Assembly (NCBI RefSeq): GCF_016863195.1
Contig: NZ_BOOK01000051.1
Coordinates: forward strand, 1 to 64,000
Direction: 5' to 3'
Source: Paraplanobispora takensis
GTDB taxonomy: Bacteria; Actinomycetota; Actinomycetes; Streptosporangiales; Streptosporangiaceae
DNA length: 64,000 nucleotides
Both the position numbers and the translations under genes were made by a program. This document shows, one piece after another, positions 45,191-55,681 of this stretch (position 1 is its first letter; each line of letters opens with the position of its first letter). The notes beneath the pieces were generated by a model. The model was not told the DNA's origin and made no database searches. It saw only the letters and a program-made list of their open reading frames with translations.

Positions 45191-47548
45191 TCAGCCTCCG
45201 GCGCCGCTCACGCGGTAGACGTCGTAGACGCCCTGGATGTTGCGCACGGCCTTCAGCACGTGGCCCAGGTGCTTGGGGTCGCCCATCTCGAAGGTGAACT
45301 TGCTGATCGCGACCCGGTCGCGGGACGTCGTCACCGACGCCGACAGGATGTTCACGTGCTGGTCGGACAGGGTCCGGGTGACGTCCGACAGCAGGCGGGG
45401 GCGGTCGAGCGCCTCGACCTGGATGGCGACCAGGAAGACCGAGTCGTCACCGGGTGACCAGGCCACCTCCACCAGGCGGTCGGGCTCGGACTTCAGCTGC
45501 TCCACGTTGGGGCAGTTGGTGCGGTGCACCGACACGCCGTGCCCGCGGGTGACGAAGCCGACGATGTCGTCGCCGGGCACCGGGGTGCAGCAGCGCGAGA
45601 GCCGTACCCAGACGTCGGAGTCGCCGGCGACGACCACGCCCGCGCCGCCCCCGCCGCGGGGACGGCCGCGCAGCTTGGTCGGGACCGCGGCCTCGGCGAT
45701 GTCCTCCTCGGCGCTCTCCACGCCGCCCAGGGACTGCACCAGCTTCTGCACGACCGTCTGCGCGGCCGTGTGGCCCTCTCCGACGGCCGCGTAGAGCGAG
45801 GAGACATCCGGGTAGCGCAGGTCCCTGGCGAGCGCCAGGAGGGACTCTCCGGACATCAGGCGCTGCAGTGGGAGCCCCTGCTTGCGCATGGCCCGGCCGA
45901 TGGCCTCCTTGCCCGCCTCGATCGCGGTCTCGCGGCGCTCCTTGGAGAACCACTGGCGGATCTTGTTGCGGGCCCGGCCGGACTTGACGAACTTCAGCCA
46001 GTCGCGGGACGGGCCGGCGTCCGGCGACTTGGAGGTGAAGATCTCGACGGTGTCGCCGTTGCCCAGCCGGGACTCCAGCGGCACCAGCCGCCCGTTGACC
46101 CGGGCGCCGATGCAGCGGTGGCCGACCTCGGTGTGCACGGCGTAGGCGAAGTCGACCGGGGTCGCGCCCTCGGGCAGGGCGATCACCTGCCCGCGCGGGG
46201 TGAAGACGTAGACCTCCGAGACCGACAGGTCGAACCGGAGCGACTCCAGGAACTCGCCCGGATCGGCGGTCTCCTTCTGCCAGTCGAGCAGCTGGCGCAG
46301 CCAGGCCATGTCGCTGGCCGGCTTCAGCTTCGCCCCGCCCGGACCGGAGGTGGTCATGTCCTCCTTGTACTTCCAGTGCGCGGCCACGCCGTACTCGGCC
46401 CGGTGGTGCATGCCGTGCGTGCGGATCTGCAGCTCCACGGGCTTGCCCTCGGGACCGATCACCGTGGTGTGCAGCGACTGGTACATGTTGAACTTGGGCA
46501 TCGCGATGTAGTCCTTGAACCGGCCGGGCACCGGGTTCCATCGCGCGTGGATCGTTCCGAGGGCGGCGTAGCAGTCGCGGACCGTGTCGACCAGGACGCG
46601 GATGCCGACCAGGTCGTAGATGTCGTCGAAGGCGACGTCCCTGGCGATCATCTTCTGGTAGACCGAGTAGTAGTGCTTGGGACGGCCCTTGACCTCGGCG
46701 CGGATCTTGGCCTCGTGCAGGTCGGCCGAGACCTTCTCGATGACCTCCTGCAGGAACAGGTCCCTGCGCGGGGCCCGCTTGGAGACCATCCGGGCGATCT
46801 CGTCGTAGCGCTTGGGGTAGAGCATGGCGAACGCGAGGTCCTCCAGCTCCCACTTGATCGTGTTCATGCCCAGCCGGTGGGCCAGCGGGGCGAAGATCTC
46901 CAGCGTCTCGCGGGACTTCTGCTGCCGCTTGTGCTCGGGCAGGTAGCGCATGGTGCGCATGTTGTGCAGCCGGTCGGCCAGCTTGATGACCAGCACCCGG
47001 ATGTCGCGGGACATCGCCACGACCATCTTGCGCACGGTCTCGGCCTGGGCGGCGTCGCCGAACTTGACCTTGTCGAGCTTGGTGACGCCGTCGACCAGCA
47101 GGGCGATGTTGTCGCCGAAGTCCGCGCGCAGCTCGTCCAGGCTGTAGGCGGTGTCCTCGACGGTGTCGTGCAGCAGCGCGGCGCACAGCGTCTCGTCGTC
47201 GGTGCCGAGCTCGGCCAGGATCGTCGCCACGGCCAGCGGGTGGGTGATGTAGGGGTCGCCGCTCTTGCGCTTCTGGTCACGGTGGTGGTAGGCCGCCACG
47301 TCGTAGGCGCGCTCGATCAGCCGCAGGTCCGCCTTCGGATGGGTCGCGCGGACCGTGCGGAACAGCGGCTCAAGCACCGGGTTCATGGCGCCACCCCATT
47401 GCCCCCCAAAGCGGGCGATCCTTCGCCGCACCGCCGGTTTCTCTTCGGTGGCTCCGGACATGGCGGAACCGGCATCGCCTGCCGGGACGGTCATGTCGGG
47501 ACCGCCACCGCCGGCGGTCACGTCGGGCACGACCACATCACGGGGCAC
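45191..47548 (-). CDS. rel: Bifunctional (p)ppGpp synthetase/hydrolase
   Basis: Stringent-response enzyme of 785 aa that makes and degrades (p)ppGpp on or near the ribosome. The HD hydrolase domain has ITHPLAVA and LLHDTVEDT. The synthetase domain has [19 protein letters not shown], whose RFKD matches the RXKD type of bifunctional Rel rather than the EXDD of RelA. The TGS domain ([20 protein letters not shown]) and the C-terminal ACT domain follow. GTG 47548 has GAGGAG about 7 nt upstream. It is downstream of apt. Confidence 0.97.
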   Translation of the reverse strand: MPRDVVVPDVTAGGGGPDMTVPAGDAGSAMSGATEEKPAVRRRIARFGGQWGGAMNPVLEPLFRTVRATHPKADLRLIERAYDVAAYHHRDQKRKSGDPYITHPLAVATILAELGTDDETLCAALLHDTVEDTAYSLDELRADFGDNIALLVDGVTKLDKVKFGDAAQAETVRKMVVAMSRDIRVLVIKLADRLHNMRTMRYLPEHKRQQKSRETLEIFAPLAHRLGMNTIKWELEDLAFAMLYPKRYDEIARMVSKRAPRRDLFLQEVIEKVSADLHEAKIRAEVKGRPKHYYSVYQKMIARDVAFDDIYDLVGIRVLVDTVRDCYAALGTIHARWNPVPGRFKDYIAMPKFNMYQSLHTTVIGPEGKPVELQIRTHGMHHRAEYGVAAHWKYKEDMTTSGPGGAKLKPASDMAWLRQLLDWQKETADPGEFLESLRFDLSVSEVYVFTPRGQVIALPEGATPVDFAYAVHTEVGHRCIGARVNGRLVPLESRLGNGDTVEIFTSKSPDAGPSRDWLKFVKSGRARNKIRQWFSKERRETAIEAGKEAIGRAMRKQGLPLQRLMSGESLLALARDLRYPDVSSLYAAVGEGHTAAQTVVQKLVQSLGGVESAEEDIAEAAVPTKLRGRPRGGGGAGVVVAGDSDVWVRLSRCCTPVPGDDIVGFVTRGHGVSVHRTNCPNVEQLKSEPDRLVEVAWSPGDDSVFLVAIQVEALDRPRLLSDVTRTLSDQHVNILSASVTTSRDRVAISKFTFEMGDPKHLGHVLKAVRNIQGVYDVYRVSGAGG

Positions 47549-47623
47549 TCAGACTCCTCACGTTCGAGTCCAGATCCCTCAGTGTATCCAGACCGGCCCG
47601 GATCGTTGCCCGCCAGGGGGTAA

Positions 47624-48142
47624 TCAGACGATCACCAGGGGGTGCAGCTCGACGCCGTCGAGCCGGTCGCGACCCTTGAGGAAGGACAGTTCCATGAGCA
47701 CGGCGACGGCGACGACCTCGGCGCCCGCCCTGCGGACCAGCTCCACCGCCGCGCGCGCCGTGCCTCCGGTGGCCAGCACGTCATCGACGATGAGGACGCG
47801 CTCGCCGGGGGTGAAGGCGTCCCGGTGAACCTCGATGGTGGCGGAGCCGTACTCTAGATCGTATGACGCCTCGAGCGTCTCCGCGGGCAGTTTGCCCTTC
47901 TTCCGCATCGGGACGAACCCGGCGCCGGCCTTGTAGGCCGCCGGCGCGGCCAGGATGAACCCGCGGGCCTCGATGCCGACGATCTTGTCGACGGAGTGCA
48001 GTCCCGCCAGCTCGTCCGTCACGGCGGCGAACGCCCCGGGGTCGGCCAGCAGCGGGGTGATGTCCTTGAACAGGATCCCCGGCTTCGGATAGTCGGGCAC
48101 GTCGCGGATCCGGTCCCGGATCAGCCGGCTCAGGTCACTCAT
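47624..48142 (-). CDS. apt: Adenine phosphoribosyltransferase
   Basis: Salvages adenine with PRPP to AMP. The 172-aa protein shows DYPKPGILFKDITPLL, VGIEARGFILAAP and the PRPP loop VLIVDDVLATGGTA. ATG 48142 begins MSDLSRLIRDRI; GTG 48148 is two codons upstream. The order secD-secF-apt-rel is conserved in actinobacteria. Confidence 0.96.
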   Translation of the reverse strand: MSDLSRLIRDRIRDVPDYPKPGILFKDITPLLADPGAFAAVTDELAGLHSVDKIVGIEARGFILAAPAAYKAGAGFVPMRKKGKLPAETLEASYDLEYGSATIEVHRDAFTPGERVLIVDDVLATGGTARAAVELVRRAGAEVVAVAVLMELSFLKGRDRLDGVELHPLVIV

Positions 48143-48177
48143 GGTCACATCCCTGCTGGAGAACGCCGATCGGGGCG

Positions 48178-48209
48178 CGTCCCGCGGAGCCGTCCCGCTC
48201 CGCGGGACG
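48178..48209 (-). terminator. Hairpin upstream of apt
   Basis: A perfect 13-bp stem (48178-48190 with 48197-48209) and a 6-base loop lie 35 bases before apt and after the secF terminator. It may be a second terminator or a leader structure of apt. Confidence 0.55.
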
Positions 48210-48230
48210 TGCCCCGGGGAAACCGTCCGA

Positions 48231-48267
48231 GAAAACGCCTCCGCTCCCCTGTGCGGAGAGCGGAGGC
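48231..48267 (-). terminator. Intrinsic terminator of yajC-secD-secF
   Basis: A 10-bp stem (48237-48246 with 48258-48267) with an 11-base loop is followed on the minus strand by GTTTTC. It lies 17 bases after the secF stop. Confidence 0.85.
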
Positions 48268-48283
48268 ATCGTCTTCACCGGAT

Positions 48284-49321
48284 CTACTTCTTCTTGCGCT
48301 TCTCGTCGGCCGTGGTGCCGGTGGAGGCGCCGGCCGTCACCGGCTGGCGTCCGCCCTTGGCGCCCGTCCCGCCGCCGGTGGCGGCGAGCCTGCGGGCGAT
48401 CGCCTGGTAGCGCGGCTCGCGCTCCTTCAGCGTCACCAGCAGCGGGGTCGCCACGCACAGCGAGGAGTAGGTGCCGACGATCATGCCGACGAACAGTGCC
48501 AGCGACAGGTCCTTCAGCGTGCCCGCGCCGAACAGCGTGGTGCCGATGAACAGGATCGCCGCCACCGGCAGGATCGCCACCAGGGTGGTGTTCAGCGACC
48601 GGATCAGCGTGTGGTTCAGCGCGTCGTTGGCGGCCTGGGTGTAGGTGACCTTGGAGGTCGTGCCGAGCTTGGCGGTGACCTCCTTGATCATGTCGAACAC
48701 CACGACCGCGTCGTACAGCGAGTATCCGAGGATCGTCAGGAAGCCCAGCAGGGTCGCCGGGGTGACCTCGAACCCGGACCAGGCGTAGACGCCCGCGGTG
48801 ATCACCAGGTCGTGGATCAGCGCGACGATGGCGGCCAGCGCCATCTTCCACTCGAAGGCCATCGTCAGGTACAGGATGATCGCCAGCATGAAGACGATCA
48901 GGCCGACGATGGCCTTGTCGGCGACCTGACCACCCCAGGAGGCGCCGATCACCTGGACGGTGACGTCGTTCTGCTGGATGCCGAACTTCTGGGCGGTGGC
49001 CTTCTGCACCGTGGTCACCCGGTCGGCGGGCAGGCTGTCGGTGGTGACCCGCCAGCCGTTGTTGGTCTCCTGCACGATCGCCTGGTGCGCGCCGGCACCC
49101 AGGACGGTGGTGCGGACCTGCTCGATCGAGGCCGAGGGGGCCTTGAAGGAGAAGACGGAGCCGCCCTTGAACTCCACGCCGAGGTTGAGCCCGTTGATGA
49201 TCAGGCCCGCGATGGACACCAGGAGCAGGAGGGCGGACAGGCCGTACCAGAGCTTCTTGCGCCCGACGAAGTCGACGTTGACCTCGCCCCGGTACAGGCG
49301 GCTAACGAGGCCGGCCATCAT
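48284..49321 (-). CDS. secF: Protein translocase subunit SecF
   Basis: Membrane subunit that, with SecD, uses the proton gradient to aid Sec export. The 345-aa protein has TM1 (LWYGLSALLLLVSIAGLIIN), the GVEFKGGSVFSF motif, then TM2-6 with LTILGYSLYDAVVVFD and NHTLIRSLNTTLVAIL. The basic C-terminal tail (DEKRKKK) is cytoplasmic. ATG 49321 overlaps the secD stop (ATGA); ATG 49318 is the next codon. Confidence 0.96.
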   Translation of the reverse strand: MMAGLVSRLYRGEVNVDFVGRKKLWYGLSALLLLVSIAGLIINGLNLGVEFKGGSVFSFKAPSASIEQVRTTVLGAGAHQAIVQETNNGWRVTTDSLPADRVTTVQKATAQKFGIQQNDVTVQVIGASWGGQVADKAIVGLIVFMLAIILYLTMAFEWKMALAAIVALIHDLVITAGVYAWSGFEVTPATLLGFLTILGYSLYDAVVVFDMIKEVTAKLGTTSKVTYTQAANDALNHTLIRSLNTTLVAILPVAAILFIGTTLFGAGTLKDLSLALFVGMIVGTYSSLCVATPLLVTLKEREPRYQAIARRLAATGGGTGAKGGRQPVTAGASTGTTADEKRKKK

Positions 49322-51078
49322 GCCTCCTGGGAAACGGTCTTGGGGCCGCCGACCGGCTGGACGCTCATGCGCTCGGCGTCCAGGCCGGAGAGCGGGTGCC
49401 CCTTGGCGAAGAACTTCAGGCGGGCCAGCAGTGCGATGAACGGCTTGGTGAACACGAACACCACGACGATGTCGATCAGGGTGGTCAGGCCCATCGCGAA
49501 CGCGAACCCGGCCACACCGCCGACCGCCAGGAAGTACAACACTACGGCGGCGATGAACATGACCGCGTCGGCGATCAGGATCGTACGGCGGGCGCGGACC
49601 CAGGCGACCTCGACGGCCGCGCGCAGCGAGCGGCGGCCCTCCTTCATCTCGTCGCGGATTCGCTCGAAGTAGACGATGAACGAGTCCGCGGTGATACCGA
49701 TCGAGACGATCAGGCCGATGATGTGCGGCAGCGACAGGCGGAAGCCCGCGAAGTGACCGAGCAGCACCACCGACTGGTAGGTCAGGATCGTGGCGACCCC
49801 GAGGCTCAGCACCGAGACGACGCCCAGGCCGCGGTAGTAGAGCATCGAGTAGACGACCACCAGGGCCAGGCCGATCGCGCCGGCGATGAGACCGCCGCGG
49901 AGCTGGTCGGCGCCCAGGGTCGAGGAGACCTCCTCGATCGAGCTCTTCTCGAACTTCAGCGGCAGCGCGCCGTACTTGAGCTGGTTGGCCAGCTCGGTGG
50001 CGGTGACCTGGGTGAAGCTGCCGGAGATCTGCGCCCGGCCGCCGGTGATGGGCTCCTGGATGACCGGGGCGGAGATGATCACGCCGTCCAGGACCATGGC
50101 GACCTGGTTGCGCGGGGCCTGGGAGTTGAAGGCCGTCGTGGTGACCTTCGACCACTGCTGCGGGCCGTCGCCCTTGAAGGAGAGCTGGACGAGCCACTCG
50201 CCGGTGCTCTGCTCCTGGCCCACGGAGGCGCTGTCGATCGCGGTGCCGGTCACGGCCGCCTTGTCGAGGACGTACTTGGCGCTGCCGTCGTCGCTGCAGC
50301 CGACGAACTGCTTGTTCGGGTCGTCCTGGGCGCCCTGGCCGCGGTCCTTCTTGGAGCAGTCGAGGGCCTGGAACTCCTTGAGCACGGCGGGGTCGATGCC
50401 GGTGGGGTCGACGCCCGCCATCGGGTCCTCGGTCGGCAGGACGCTCGGCTGCGCCGACGGAGCGGCGCTGCCGCTCGGCTCGGCGGACGGCGCGGCGCTG
50501 CCGCTGGGCTTGGCCGAGGAGGCGGGGCTCGGGTCGGTCAGCGCCGAGGACAGGCCACGGCCGGCCGGCGTGCCGCTCGGGCTCGGCTGAACGGTCGCGG
50601 AGGGCTTCGGCGTGCTCTGGCGGGCCTTACCGGTGGCCGTGGGCGAGGCGGAGGGCGTCGGCGCCTGGGTGGGCATCTCGCCCGGAGGCGTGGGCGCGCC
50701 CGCCGCGATCGCCAGCACCTGGCGGAAACGCAGCTCCGCGGTCGTGCCGACCAGCTTGACGACTTCCTCCTGTCCCGCTCCCGGGACGGAGATGATGATG
50801 TTGTCACCGGCTTTGGCGACCTCGGCGTCGGAGATGCCCGTGCCGTTCACCCGCTCCCGGATGATGTTCACGGCCAGGTTGATGCTCTCCTCGGAAGGAG
50901 CGCTCCCGTTCGGCGTGATGGGCTGCAGCGTCACGGTCGTGCCGCCGGCGAGGTCGAGGCCATACTCCGGGGTGTACGCCTTGCTCAGGAGCATCACCCC
51001 GCCCATGGCGAGAATGAGCGCCACGAGCAGCAGGAGCATGCGCCCCGGTCTGCTCTGGCCGCTGGTCGGTCGGGCCAC
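49318..51078 (-). CDS. secD: Protein translocase subunit SecD
   Basis: Partner of SecF, 586 aa. It has TM1 (MLLLLVALILAMGGVMLL) and a large extracytoplasmic domain with YGLDLAGGTTVTLQP and FRQVLAIA. The C-terminal helices include IVSIGITADSFIVYFERIRDE. Residues about 128-219 are a Ser/Pro/Ala/Thr-rich low-complexity insertion containing a doubled PSGSAAPSA unit, much longer than in well-studied SecD. GTG 51078. It follows yajC by 44 bp. Confidence 0.96.
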   Translation of the reverse strand: MARPTSGQSRPGRMLLLLVALILAMGGVMLLSKAYTPEYGLDLAGGTTVTLQPITPNGSAPSEESINLAVNIIRERVNGTGISDAEVAKAGDNIIISVPGAGQEEVVKLVGTTAELRFRQVLAIAAGAPTPPGEMPTQAPTPSASPTATGKARQSTPKPSATVQPSPSGTPAGRGLSSALTDPSPASSAKPSGSAAPSAEPSGSAAPSAQPSVLPTEDPMAGVDPTGIDPAVLKEFQALDCSKKDRGQGAQDDPNKQFVGCSDDGSAKYVLDKAAVTGTAIDSASVGQEQSTGEWLVQLSFKGDGPQQWSKVTTTAFNSQAPRNQVAMVLDGVIISAPVIQEPITGGRAQISGSFTQVTATELANQLKYGALPLKFEKSSIEEVSSTLGADQLRGGLIAGAIGLALVVVYSMLYYRGLGVVSVLSLGVATILTYQSVVLLGHFAGFRLSLPHIIGLIVSIGITADSFIVYFERIRDEMKEGRRSLRAAVEVAWVRARRTILIADAVMFIAAVVLYFLAVGGVAGFAFAMGLTTLIDIVVVFVFTKPFIALLARLKFFAKGHPLSGLDAERMSVQPVGGPKTVSQEA

Positions 51079-51122
51079 TGGTCGTCAGTTCTTTCGGCTA
51101 TAGAGGATTGTCGGCGAGGTGG

Positions 51123-51485
51123 TCAGGACTTCTTGGTGGCGGAGTCCTGGTCCTCGCCCTGCTGCTCGGCGGTCTCCGTCACGTCCTCGACGGCCTCGGG
51201 GGTGGTGTCCTCGGCGTCGTCGACCGGGGTCAGCACCCGTCCGATCGCGGCCTTGACCCAGCGGGTCTCGACACCGGGGGCGATCTCCAGGACCACGTCG
51301 TCGGCGTCGATCGCCACCACGGTCGCGAAGAGACCCGTCGTGGTCATGATGCGCGTCCCCGGAACGAGGGAGTTCTGCATCTGCACCTGCTCCTGCTGCC
51401 GCTTGCGCTGCGGGCGGATGAGCAGGAAGTAGAACACCACGACCATTAGAGCGATCATGATAAGGCTTGAGTAGTTGCCGCCCAT
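51123..51485 (-). CDS. yajC: Preprotein translocase accessory subunit YajC
   Basis: Small SecDF-associated membrane protein, 120 aa. One N-terminal helix (LIMIALMVVVFYFLLIRPQ) leads into the conserved RPQRKRQQEQ and LVPGTRIMTTTGLFATV region, followed by an acidic tail. It is the first gene of the yajC-secD-secF unit; a promoter is predicted 98 bp upstream. Confidence 0.95.
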   Translation of the reverse strand: MGGNYSSLIMIALMVVVFYFLLIRPQRKRQQEQVQMQNSLVPGTRIMTTTGLFATVVAIDADDVVLEIAPGVETRWVKAAIGRVLTPVDDAEDTTPEAVEDVTETAEQQGEDQDSATKKS

Positions 51486-51582
51486 GGGGCCGCTCCTTCA
51501 CTTAAGAAACCGGCCTGGCGCCGGACGTCGAATACGGCCACGCCGCTCAGCACGTCAGCCTACACAGCCAGCCAAGCCACGG

Positions 51583-51612
51583 AGTTTAGGCGAGCTGTTC
51601 GGAGCGCGGCAA
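51583..51612 (-). promoter_or_regulatory. Predicted yajC-secDF promoter
   Basis: On the minus strand TTGCCG (51612-51607) and TAAACT (51588-51583) are 18 bases apart, in the 224-bp gap between ruvB and yajC. The leader would be about 90 nt. Confidence 0.5.
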
Positions 51613-51709
51613 CGAAGTCACGATCTGGCGCGCGGGGAAGTTCCCGTTTTGAGATGGTTGTCACCGATCCGTGATGGACTCCATACGATCGCGGCGGAAA
51701 AAGGCGAGG

Positions 51710-52768
51710 TCAAGGGTCCTCGTCCTGACCGGCCAGATCGGCCGCCACCGAGGCGCCGAAGGCGTCGGGCGGCGGGGTCAGCCCCATGTGGATCCACGCG
51801 GCGGCCGTGGCGACCCTGCCCCGCGGGGTCCGGGCCAGTAAACCCTGGCGGACGAGGAACGGTTCGGCGACCACCTCCACCGTCTCCGGCTCCTCCCCCA
51901 CGGCGACGGCGAGCGTGGACAGGCCCACCGGGCCGCCGCCGAACCTGCGCAGCAGCACGCCCAGCACCGCCCGGTCGAGCCGGTCCAGACCCTGGGCGTC
52001 GACCTCGTAGAGGTTCAGAGCGGCCGCGGCCACCTCCTTGGTGATGACCCCCTCGGCCCGGACCTCGGCGAAGTCGCGCACCCGGCGCAGCAGCCGGTTG
52101 GCGATGCGGGGCGTGCCCCGGGAGCGCCCGGCGATCTCGCGGGCCGCGTCGCCGGGCAGCTCCAGCCCGAGCAGCCGCGAGGAGCGGTGCAGCACCTGCT
52201 CCAGTTCCCCGGCCTCGTAGAAGTCCATGTGGGCGACGAAGCCGAACCGGTCGCGCAGCGGCGCGGGCAGCAGCCCGGCCCGGGTGGTGGCGCCGACCAG
52301 GGTGAACGGGGCGATCTCCAGCGGGATCGCGGTCGCGCCCGGCCCCTTGCCCACCACGATGTCGACGCGGAAGTCCTCCATCGCCAGGTAGAGCATCTCC
52401 TCCGCCGGACGGGCCATCCGGTGGATCTCGTCGATGAACAGGACCTCGCCCTCCGAGAGGGTCGACAGGATCGCCGCGAGGTCGCCGGCCCGTTCCAGGG
52501 CGGGGCCGGAGGTGATGCGGAGCGGCACTCCCAGCTCCGTCGCGATGATCATGGAGAGGGTCGTCTTGCCGAGCCCCGGGGAACCGCTCATCAGGACGTG
52601 GTCCGGCGGGCGGTTGCGGCGCAGCGCGCTGTGCAGCACCAGTGAGAGCTGCTCGCGCACCCGCGCCTGACCGATGAACTCCTCCAGCCGCTTGGGCCGC
52701 AGCGCCGCCTCGATCAGCCGCTCGTCGCCCTCGGCCTCGGCCGACACCAGATCGCGTTCCGAACCCAC
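51710..52768 (-). CDS. ruvB: Holliday junction branch-migration ATPase RuvB
   Basis: Hexameric AAA+ motor that, with RuvA, moves Holliday junctions. The 352-aa protein has [11 protein letters not shown], Walker [13 protein letters not shown], Walker [10 protein letters not shown], sensor [12 protein letters not shown], and a C-terminal winged helix. GTG 52768 follows ruvA by 117 bp. The conserved RTPRGRVAT lies near the end. Confidence 0.97.
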   Translation of the reverse strand: MGSERDLVSAEAEGDERLIEAALRPKRLEEFIGQARVREQLSLVLHSALRRNRPPDHVLMSGSPGLGKTTLSMIIATELGVPLRITSGPALERAGDLAAILSTLSEGEVLFIDEIHRMARPAEEMLYLAMEDFRVDIVVGKGPGATAIPLEIAPFTLVGATTRAGLLPAPLRDRFGFVAHMDFYEAGELEQVLHRSSRLLGLELPGDAAREIAGRSRGTPRIANRLLRRVRDFAEVRAEGVITKEVAAAALNLYEVDAQGLDRLDRAVLGVLLRRFGGGPVGLSTLAVAVGEEPETVEVVAEPFLVRQGLLARTPRGRVATAAAWIHMGLTPPPDAFGASVAADLAGQDEDP

Positions 52769-52885
52769 CTCAGCCCGCCTTCACCCGGACGGGAGCGCGC
52801 TTCCCGCGGCGCCCGTCGCCTGCTTCCCGCAACCCCCGGCCCGCGGGAGTCCTCCGGTCCGGCCGGTCCGCCCGGCGCGTCCTGC

Positions 52886-53506
52886 TCATCGCAGGCTCAG
52901 CGTCCGCAGCGCCGCCTTCAGCAGCACCGCCACCTGCGGGGTGCGCCCCTCGGCCAGCTCGGCGTCGGCCTGCGGGCTCACCGCGGCGACGGCCTCGTCG
53001 GCGTCCTTGGAGGAGTAGCCCAGGCCGACCAGGCCGGAGTGGACCTGCTCGCGCCAGGGGGAGACGACCGCGCGGCCGTTGAGCGCGGCGTTGACCGCCT
53101 CCTCGGGGGCGCCCAGCTTGTCCTTGAGGTCCACGATGATCCGCTGCGCGCCCTTGGGGCCCACGCCGGGGACCCGGGTCAGCGCCTTGACGTCGGCGCT
53201 CGCCACGGCGACCCGGAGCGTGTTCGGCGTGTGCACGGCGAGCATCGCCAGCGCCACCTTGGGCCCGACCCCGCTGGCGCCCTGCACCAGCTCGAAGACC
53301 CGGCGCTCGTCGTCGTCGGCGAAGCCGTACAGGGTGAGGGAGTCCTCGCGGACCACCAGGGAGGTGGCCAGCCGGGCCTCCTCCCCCACGCGCAGCGTCG
53401 CGAGCGTGGCCGGTGTGCAGTGCACCAGCACGCCGATCCCCCCGACCTCGACGACCGCCCCGTCGGGCGCGATCGCGGTCACCTGTCCCCGTACGGAGGC
53501 GATCAC
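52886..53506 (-). CDS. ruvA: Holliday junction DNA-binding protein RuvA
   Basis: Tetrameric junction-binding partner of RuvB, 206 aa. An OB-fold domain ([12 protein letters not shown]) is followed by two helix-hairpin-helix motifs ([16 protein letters not shown] and [16 protein letters not shown]). The C-terminal RuvB-binding domain is [22 protein letters not shown] 53506 overlaps the ruvC stop as GTGA. Confidence 0.97.
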   Translation of the reverse strand: MIASVRGQVTAIAPDGAVVEVGGIGVLVHCTPATLATLRVGEEARLATSLVVREDSLTLYGFADDDERRVFELVQGASGVGPKVALAMLAVHTPNTLRVAVASADVKALTRVPGVGPKGAQRIIVDLKDKLGAPEEAVNAALNGRAVVSPWREQVHSGLVGLGYSSKDADEAVAAVSPQADAELAEGRTPQVAVLLKAALRTLSLR

Positions 53507-54099
53507 TGCTTTCTTCCTCTCGAATATCCGGCGCGGTCGCGGAAGTAGGCCGCCGCGGTCGTGCCCGGCCCCGCGGCCGCGCGGGCCGCCGCCTCGGCCA
53601 GGCGGTTCTGCACACCGCCCCGCCACACGTGGCAGATGGCCAGGGCGAGGGCGTCGGCGGCGTCGGCGGGCTTGGGCATGGCGTCCAGCCGGAGCAGCTT
53701 GGTCACCATGGTGCCGACCTGCTGCTTGTCCGCCGTGCCGCTGCCGGTGATCGCGGCCTTGACCTCCGAGGGGGTGTGCAGCGCGACGGGGAGCCCCCGC
53801 CGCGAGGCGCACAGGATGGCCACGGCCGAGGCCTGCGCGGTGCCCATGACGGTCCGGAGGTTGTGCTGGGCGAAGACGCGCTCCACGGCCACGGCGTCGG
53901 GCCTGACCTCGTCGAGCCACTGCTCGATCCCGGCCTCGACGGCCACCAGCCTGGCCCCGATCCCGTCGTCGGGGGAGGTGCGCACGACCCCCACCTTGAC
54001 CAGGCTCAGCGGCGCGCCGGGCCGTCCCTCGACCGCCCCGAGCCCGCACCGGGTCAGCCCCGGGTCGACCCCCATCACCCGCAGCTCGGGCACCCGCAC
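53503..54099 (-). CDS. ruvC: Holliday junction resolvase RuvC
   Basis: Dimeric endonuclease that cuts Holliday junctions, 198 aa. The RNase H-fold acidic residues appear in [23 protein letters not shown] and [16 protein letters not shown] 54099 is chosen because GGGAGG lies eight bases upstream; the frame is open for 23 more codons, which cross the SOS box. First gene of ruvCAB. Confidence 0.96.
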   Translation of the reverse strand: MRVPELRVMGVDPGLTRCGLGAVEGRPGAPLSLVKVGVVRTSPDDGIGARLVAVEAGIEQWLDEVRPDAVAVERVFAQHNLRTVMGTAQASAVAILCASRRGLPVALHTPSEVKAAITGSGTADKQQVGTMVTKLLRLDAMPKPADAADALALAICHVWRGGVQNRLAEAAARAAAGPGTTAAAYFRDRAGYSRGRKQ

Positions 54100-54117
54100 T
54101 GACCTGCCTCCCACCCG

Positions 54118-54133
54118 CCGAACACCTGTTCGG
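54118..54133. promoter_or_regulatory. LexA-type SOS box before ruvC
   Basis: The palindrome CCGAACACCTGTTCGG contains CGAAC-N4-GTTCG, the LexA operator of Gram-positive and actinobacterial SOS genes. It lies 19 bp upstream of the ruvC start and just downstream of a TAGAGT -10-like element (54145-54140, minus). ruvCAB is therefore very likely DNA-damage inducible. Confidence 0.85.
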
Positions 54134-54196
54134 TGCCCGACTCTACCGCCTGCGGACGGCACGCGCATGGAGCACGGCGGCAGTTCCGGCCCGGCC

Positions 54197-55474
54197 TCAC
54201 AGATGCTGGGTGGCGGGCTCGCCGCTGGTCTTCTCGGCCGCGCGGGCGCGCATCCGGTCCAGCCTCGCCATCACCGGCGTCGCGGTGACGCCGTGCAGGA
54301 CCACCGAGACCAGCACCGTGAAGCCCACCACCGCCCACAGCTCGCGGGCGGGCACGCCGAAGTCCGCGTGGCCCAGGGCGTAGGCCAGGTAGTACAGCGA
54401 GCCGATCCCCCGGATCCCGAAGAAGGCGATCACGCCCCGCTCGCGGGGGCCCGCCCGGCCGCCGAGCTGGCCCAGCCAGCCGGTCAGCGGCCGGACCACC
54501 AGGAGCAGCAGCAGCCCGGTCACCGCCCCCTGCCAGGTGAGCCAGGCCAGGCCGCCGCCGGCCACGAACCCGCCCAGCAGCAGGATCAGCCAGGCGGTGA
54601 GCAACCGCTCGATCTGCTCGATGAAGCCGTGCAGCACGCCGTTGTAGCCGTGGGTGCGCTCGGCGGCCCTGATGGTGCACGCGGTGACGAACACCGCGAT
54701 GAACCCGTACCCCTGCACCAGCTCGGTGAGGCCGTAGGCCAGGAAGGTCGCGGCCAGCGCGACGAAGCCCTCGCGGTGCTCGGCCAGCCGCAGGTCGGGG
54801 CGCTGGGCGCGGAAGAACATCCGGCCCAGCGCCTTGCCGGCCAGCAGGCCGACGAGCACGCCCATGCCGCACCGGTAGAGCAGGTCGACCAGCGCCCACT
54901 CCCCGGCCCACGCCGAGCCCCCGGCCAGGGCCATCGCGATGGCGGCGTAGACGAGCGGGAAGGCCAGGCCGTCGTTGAGCCCGGCCTCCGAGGTGAGGGC
55001 GAAGCGCACCTCGTCGTCGGCCTTCTCGGAGTCGACCGGCTCGCCGACCTGGACGTCGGAGGCGAGCACCGGGTCGGTCGGGGCGAGCACGGCCCCCAGC
55101 AGCAGGGCCGCGGCCACCGGCCAGCCCAGCAGGCCGTGGGCCGCGACGGTGACGGCGCCGACGGTCAGGAGCATGGTCACGCCCAGCAGGCGCCAGGTCG
55201 AGGACCACCTGCGCCGGCCGAAGGGCCGGTTGATCGCCAGCCCCGCGCCCATCAGCGAGATGATCACGCAGATCTCGGTGATGTGCTCGACCGCCGCCCG
55301 CTGGGTGACCGGGTCCAGCCGGGGCAGGCCGATCGGCAGGATGTAGAGGAGGATTCCGCCCAGCAGGCAGGCCAGCGGCAGCGAGAAGGGCCGCCGCTTG
55401 AGCACCCGCGGCAGGATGGCCGCCAGCAGGGCGCCCACGCCCGCCACCGCGAAGATCAGATCCGAGTTGCCCAT
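54197..55474 (-). CDS. Cation/proton antiporter (CPA1/NhaP-type)
   Basis: Membrane antiporter, about 425 aa with some twelve helices. The conserved core [16 protein letters not shown] and the [14 protein letters not shown] segment with its paired acidic residues are typical of Na+/H+ exchangers. [17 protein letters not shown] lies near the C-terminal helices. ATG 55474 starts [12 protein letters not shown]; a GTG at 55486 with GAGG upstream is a realistic alternative. Ion specificity cannot be told. It sits between ruvC and yebC. Confidence 0.9.
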   Translation of the reverse strand: MGNSDLIFAVAGVGALLAAILPRVLKRRPFSLPLACLLGGILLYILPIGLPRLDPVTQRAAVEHITEICVIISLMGAGLAINRPFGRRRWSSTWRLLGVTMLLTVGAVTVAAHGLLGWPVAAALLLGAVLAPTDPVLASDVQVGEPVDSEKADDEVRFALTSEAGLNDGLAFPLVYAAIAMALAGGSAWAGEWALVDLLYRCGMGVLVGLLAGKALGRMFFRAQRPDLRLAEHREGFVALAATFLAYGLTELVQGYGFIAVFVTACTIRAAERTHGYNGVLHGFIEQIERLLTAWLILLLGGFVAGGGLAWLTWQGAVTGLLLLLVVRPLTGWLGQLGGRAGPRERGVIAFFGIRGIGSLYYLAYALGHADFGVPARELWAVVGFTVLVSVVLHGVTATPVMARLDRMRARAAEKTSGEPATQHL

Positions 55475-55681
55475 GATCCCGCGCACATACCCTCGGACTC
55501 CTCCGGCATACCCGGACACCGAGGGCGTTTCACGGCCCGGTCCGCATGCCGTACGCACGGGGCGCCCGGCACCCCGCCCGGCGCGGCGGGGCGTGCCCGC
55601 ACCGGGCCCCGCGCACGCCTGCCGCCCGGATCCCGCAGGGGGCCTCCCCTTCCCGGGCCGGGCGGCGGGTGTGACCCCGGA

